A stretch of DNA of 64,000 bases from Niveispirillum sp048066115 (lineage in GTDB: Bacteria; Pseudomonadota; Alphaproteobacteria; Azospirillales; Azospirillaceae): positions 992,001 through 1,056,000 of the forward strand of contig NZ_JBLTYX010000001.1 in the NCBI RefSeq assembly GCF_048066115.1, given 5' to 3'. The translations under genes and the position numbers were made by a program. The notes under the pieces are model-generated. The model saw only the letters and a program-made list of their open reading frames with translations. It was not told the origin of the DNA and did no database searches. Below, piece by piece: positions 62,675 through 64,000 of the stretch (positions are counted from its first letter, which is position 1; each line of letters begins with the position of its first letter).

Positions 62675-64000
62675 TCACGACCGGTCGGTATAGTCGAGTG
62701 CCGGGGCGCGGTCGCCCAGCAGCGGCTTGTAGGCGAAATCCTTGCCCCGGCTCTTCTCCAGTTCCTCCTTCGCCCTGGCCGCAATCTCCGGCTTGCGGAA
62801 CAGCTCCGTGGCGGACAAAGCCAGGGTCTTGGCGGCGACGAGCGCCCCCTTCACCCCGATGCTGGTGCCGCTGGCCGACGCCGCCTGCCAGCTATGCGGC
62901 GGAGTGCCGGCGGGCCAGGTGGCCGTACCCAGGCTGGCCGTGGGCACCACCCAGCTGATGTCGCCGACATCCGAGGATGCGGAACCCTTGCGGCCGAATT
63001 CATAGGTACCGATCTTCGACGGGTCGCCCGGATCGCCATTGCCGCCGGGCAGCAACGCCGCGACGGACTTGGCATAGGCGGCCTCCACGGCCGTGAAGCT
63101 GTAGCCGCCCACGCGGTTCAGGCTGGCATCCACCACCCGGCCCAGCGTGTCGTTGGGCAGGGTGGAGTAGGAGCCGCCGATGATCTCCACCGCCACCTTG
63201 GTGCCGGTGGCCAGGGCGGCACCGTCGGCGGCCTTCTGCACCCGATCCCAAACATCCTGGACCACCGCCGGATCATGGTGGCGGACATAATAGAAGCTCT
63301 GCGCGTTGGCCGGCACGATGTTCGGCTGATCGCCGCCATTGGTGATCGTGTAATGGATGCGGGTTTCCTGTGGCACATGCTCACGCAGATAATTGACCGC
63401 GATATTATGCAGCTCCACCCCGTCCAGGGCGGAGCGGCCGCGTTCGGGGGCGGCGGCGGCGTGGGAGGGCACACCGGTGAAGGTGAACTTGGCCGTCAGC
63501 ATCGACAGAAGCTGACCCTGAGAGGCGCGGTTGGACCCGCCGGGGTGCCAGGACAGGACGGCATCCACATCCTTGAACAGCCCGTCGCGCACGAAATAGA
63601 CCTTGGCGAAGCCGCCCTCCTCCGCCGGGCTGCCATAGAGGCGGATGGTGCCCTTCACGCCTGTCTTGTCCAGCCACTGTTTCAGGGCGATGGCCGCCGT
63701 GACCGACGCCGCCCCCAGCAGATTATGGCCGCAGGCATGGCCGGCAATGCCGCCGGCCGACTGGCGGGCCGGGTCGGCCGTCTGCGAAAGGCCGGGCAGC
63801 GCGTCATATTCGGCCAGCAGGGCGATGACCGGACCGCCCGACCCGGCCGTGGCCACGAAGGCGGTGGGAATACCGGCCACGCCGGTTTCGATCTTGAACC
63901 CGGCCTCCTTCAATTCCTTCTGAAGCCGGGCAGCGCTCTTGGTCTCCTTGAAACCGATCTCGGCATAGGACCAGACATCCCCGGCCACCGATGACAGCTT
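62675..64000 (-). CDS. M20 family amidohydrolase, AbgB-like (5' end outside window)
   Basis: At least 441 residues; the frame stays open through the window edge (KLSSVAGDVWSYAEIGFKE), so the N-terminus and any leader are missing. LLAEYDALPGLSQTADP, GGIAGHACGHNLLGAASV (metal His/Cys), LYGSPAEEGGFAKVYFVRDG, SWHPGGSN and PSHAAAAPERGRSALDGVELHNIAVNYLREHVP are the AbgB/p-aminobenzoyl-glutamate hydrolase pattern. SSDVGDISWVVPT carries a late metal ligand. It would hydrolyse an N-acyl amino acid. A GTG at 63988 could be read as a start, but it is inside the domain. Confidence 0.85.
   Translation of the reverse strand, partial: KLSSVAGDVWSYAEIGFKETKSAARLQKELKEAGFKIETGVAGIPTAFVATAGSGGPVIALLAEYDALPGLSQTADPARQSAGGIAGHACGHNLLGAASVTAAIALKQWLDKTGVKGTIRLYGSPAEEGGFAKVYFVRDGLFKDVDAVLSWHPGGSNRASQGQLLSMLTAKFTFTGVPSHAAAAPERGRSALDGVELHNIAVNYLREHVPQETRIHYTITNGGDQPNIVPANAQSFYYVRHHDPAVVQDVWDRVQKAADGAALATGTKVAVEIIGGSYSTLPNDTLGRVVDASLNRVGGYSFTAVEAAYAKSVAALLPGGNGDPGDPSKIGTYEFGRKGSASSDVGDISWVVPTASLGTATWPAGTPPHSWQAASASGTSIGVKGALVAAKTLALSATELFRKPEIAARAKEELEKSRGKDFAYKPLLGDRAPALDYTDRS

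Overview
The window is visibly GC-rich, tightly packed DNA that reads as a bacterial chromosome, most likely an alphaproteobacterium. Supporting points are a TonB-dependent receptor (outer membrane), periplasmic PQQ dehydrogenases with fused cytochrome c domains, Tat- and lipoprotein-type leaders, and two copies of a ~120-bp palindromic intergenic repeat whose translation gives the 'RHPGESRDP' pattern familiar from proteobacterial genomes. No rRNA, tRNA, CRISPR array, transposase or phage gene was recognised. Genus and species cannot be settled from the window.

Layout. 1-5148: aromatic ring attack, with the end of a flavin reductase, an HpaB-type monooxygenase, a MarR regulator, a two-subunit Rieske dioxygenase and a BphC-type extradiol dioxygenase. 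5229-8801: an M20 hydrolase, a CitE-like lyase and a thiolase. 8829-11446: a two-subunit molybdenum hydroxylase. 11666-24322: a long minus-strand series of acyl-CoA genes (five-carbon and branched-acid chemistry, including Mcd-, Mct- and Meh-like enzymes, a thiolase, CoA transferase, SDR and acyl-CoA dehydrogenases). 24717-31410: a TetR regulator, crotonase, flavin reductase, PQQ dehydrogenase and a fused hydratase/3-hydroxyacyl-CoA dehydrogenase. 31583-41111: a TonB receptor, carboxylesterase, second PQQ dehydrogenase, Cys-less SCP2-thiolase with a DUF35 partner, and an SMP-30-like protein. 41099-44923: an MFS transporter, two ferredoxins, a P450cam-like P450 and its TetR neighbour. 44928-56181: a minus-strand run holding a quinone-reductase-like MDR, an NTF2-like protein, a luciferase-like flavin/F420 oxidoreductase, a double CoA transferase, and a levulinate-type (Lva-like) set of acyl-CoA synthetase, MFS, ACAD11-like dehydrogenase, SDR and APH-type kinase. 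56259-62480: a TetR regulator followed by a complete coenzyme F420 synthesis operon (fbiC, NADPH:F420 reductase, cofE, cofD, cofC). 62675-64000: an AbgB-like amidohydrolase cut by the window edge.

How the parts may work together (inference). The window looks like one catabolic island for a terpenoid-like, alicyclic or aromatic acid. Outer-membrane uptake, periplasmic ester hydrolysis and alcohol oxidation, and cytoplasmic P450, Rieske and flavin hydroxylation feed several CoA-thioester routes. Two routes can be read almost step by step: methylsuccinyl-CoA to mesaconyl-C1-CoA, mesaconyl-C4-CoA, citramalyl-CoA, then acetyl-CoA plus pyruvate; and a 4-oxo/4-hydroxy acid route through phosphorylated 4-hydroxyacyl-CoA.

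Two shared regulatory signatures tie the region together. A palindrome, TTGCAC-N4-GTGCAA, lies at or beside the promoters of several operons. A ~49-bp divergent promoter block, 40 of 49 positions identical, occurs at both the lyase/thiolase locus and the kinase/F420 locus. The second signature suggests that F420 synthesis is co-regulated with catabolism, and the luciferase-like oxidoreductase is the obvious candidate F420 user.
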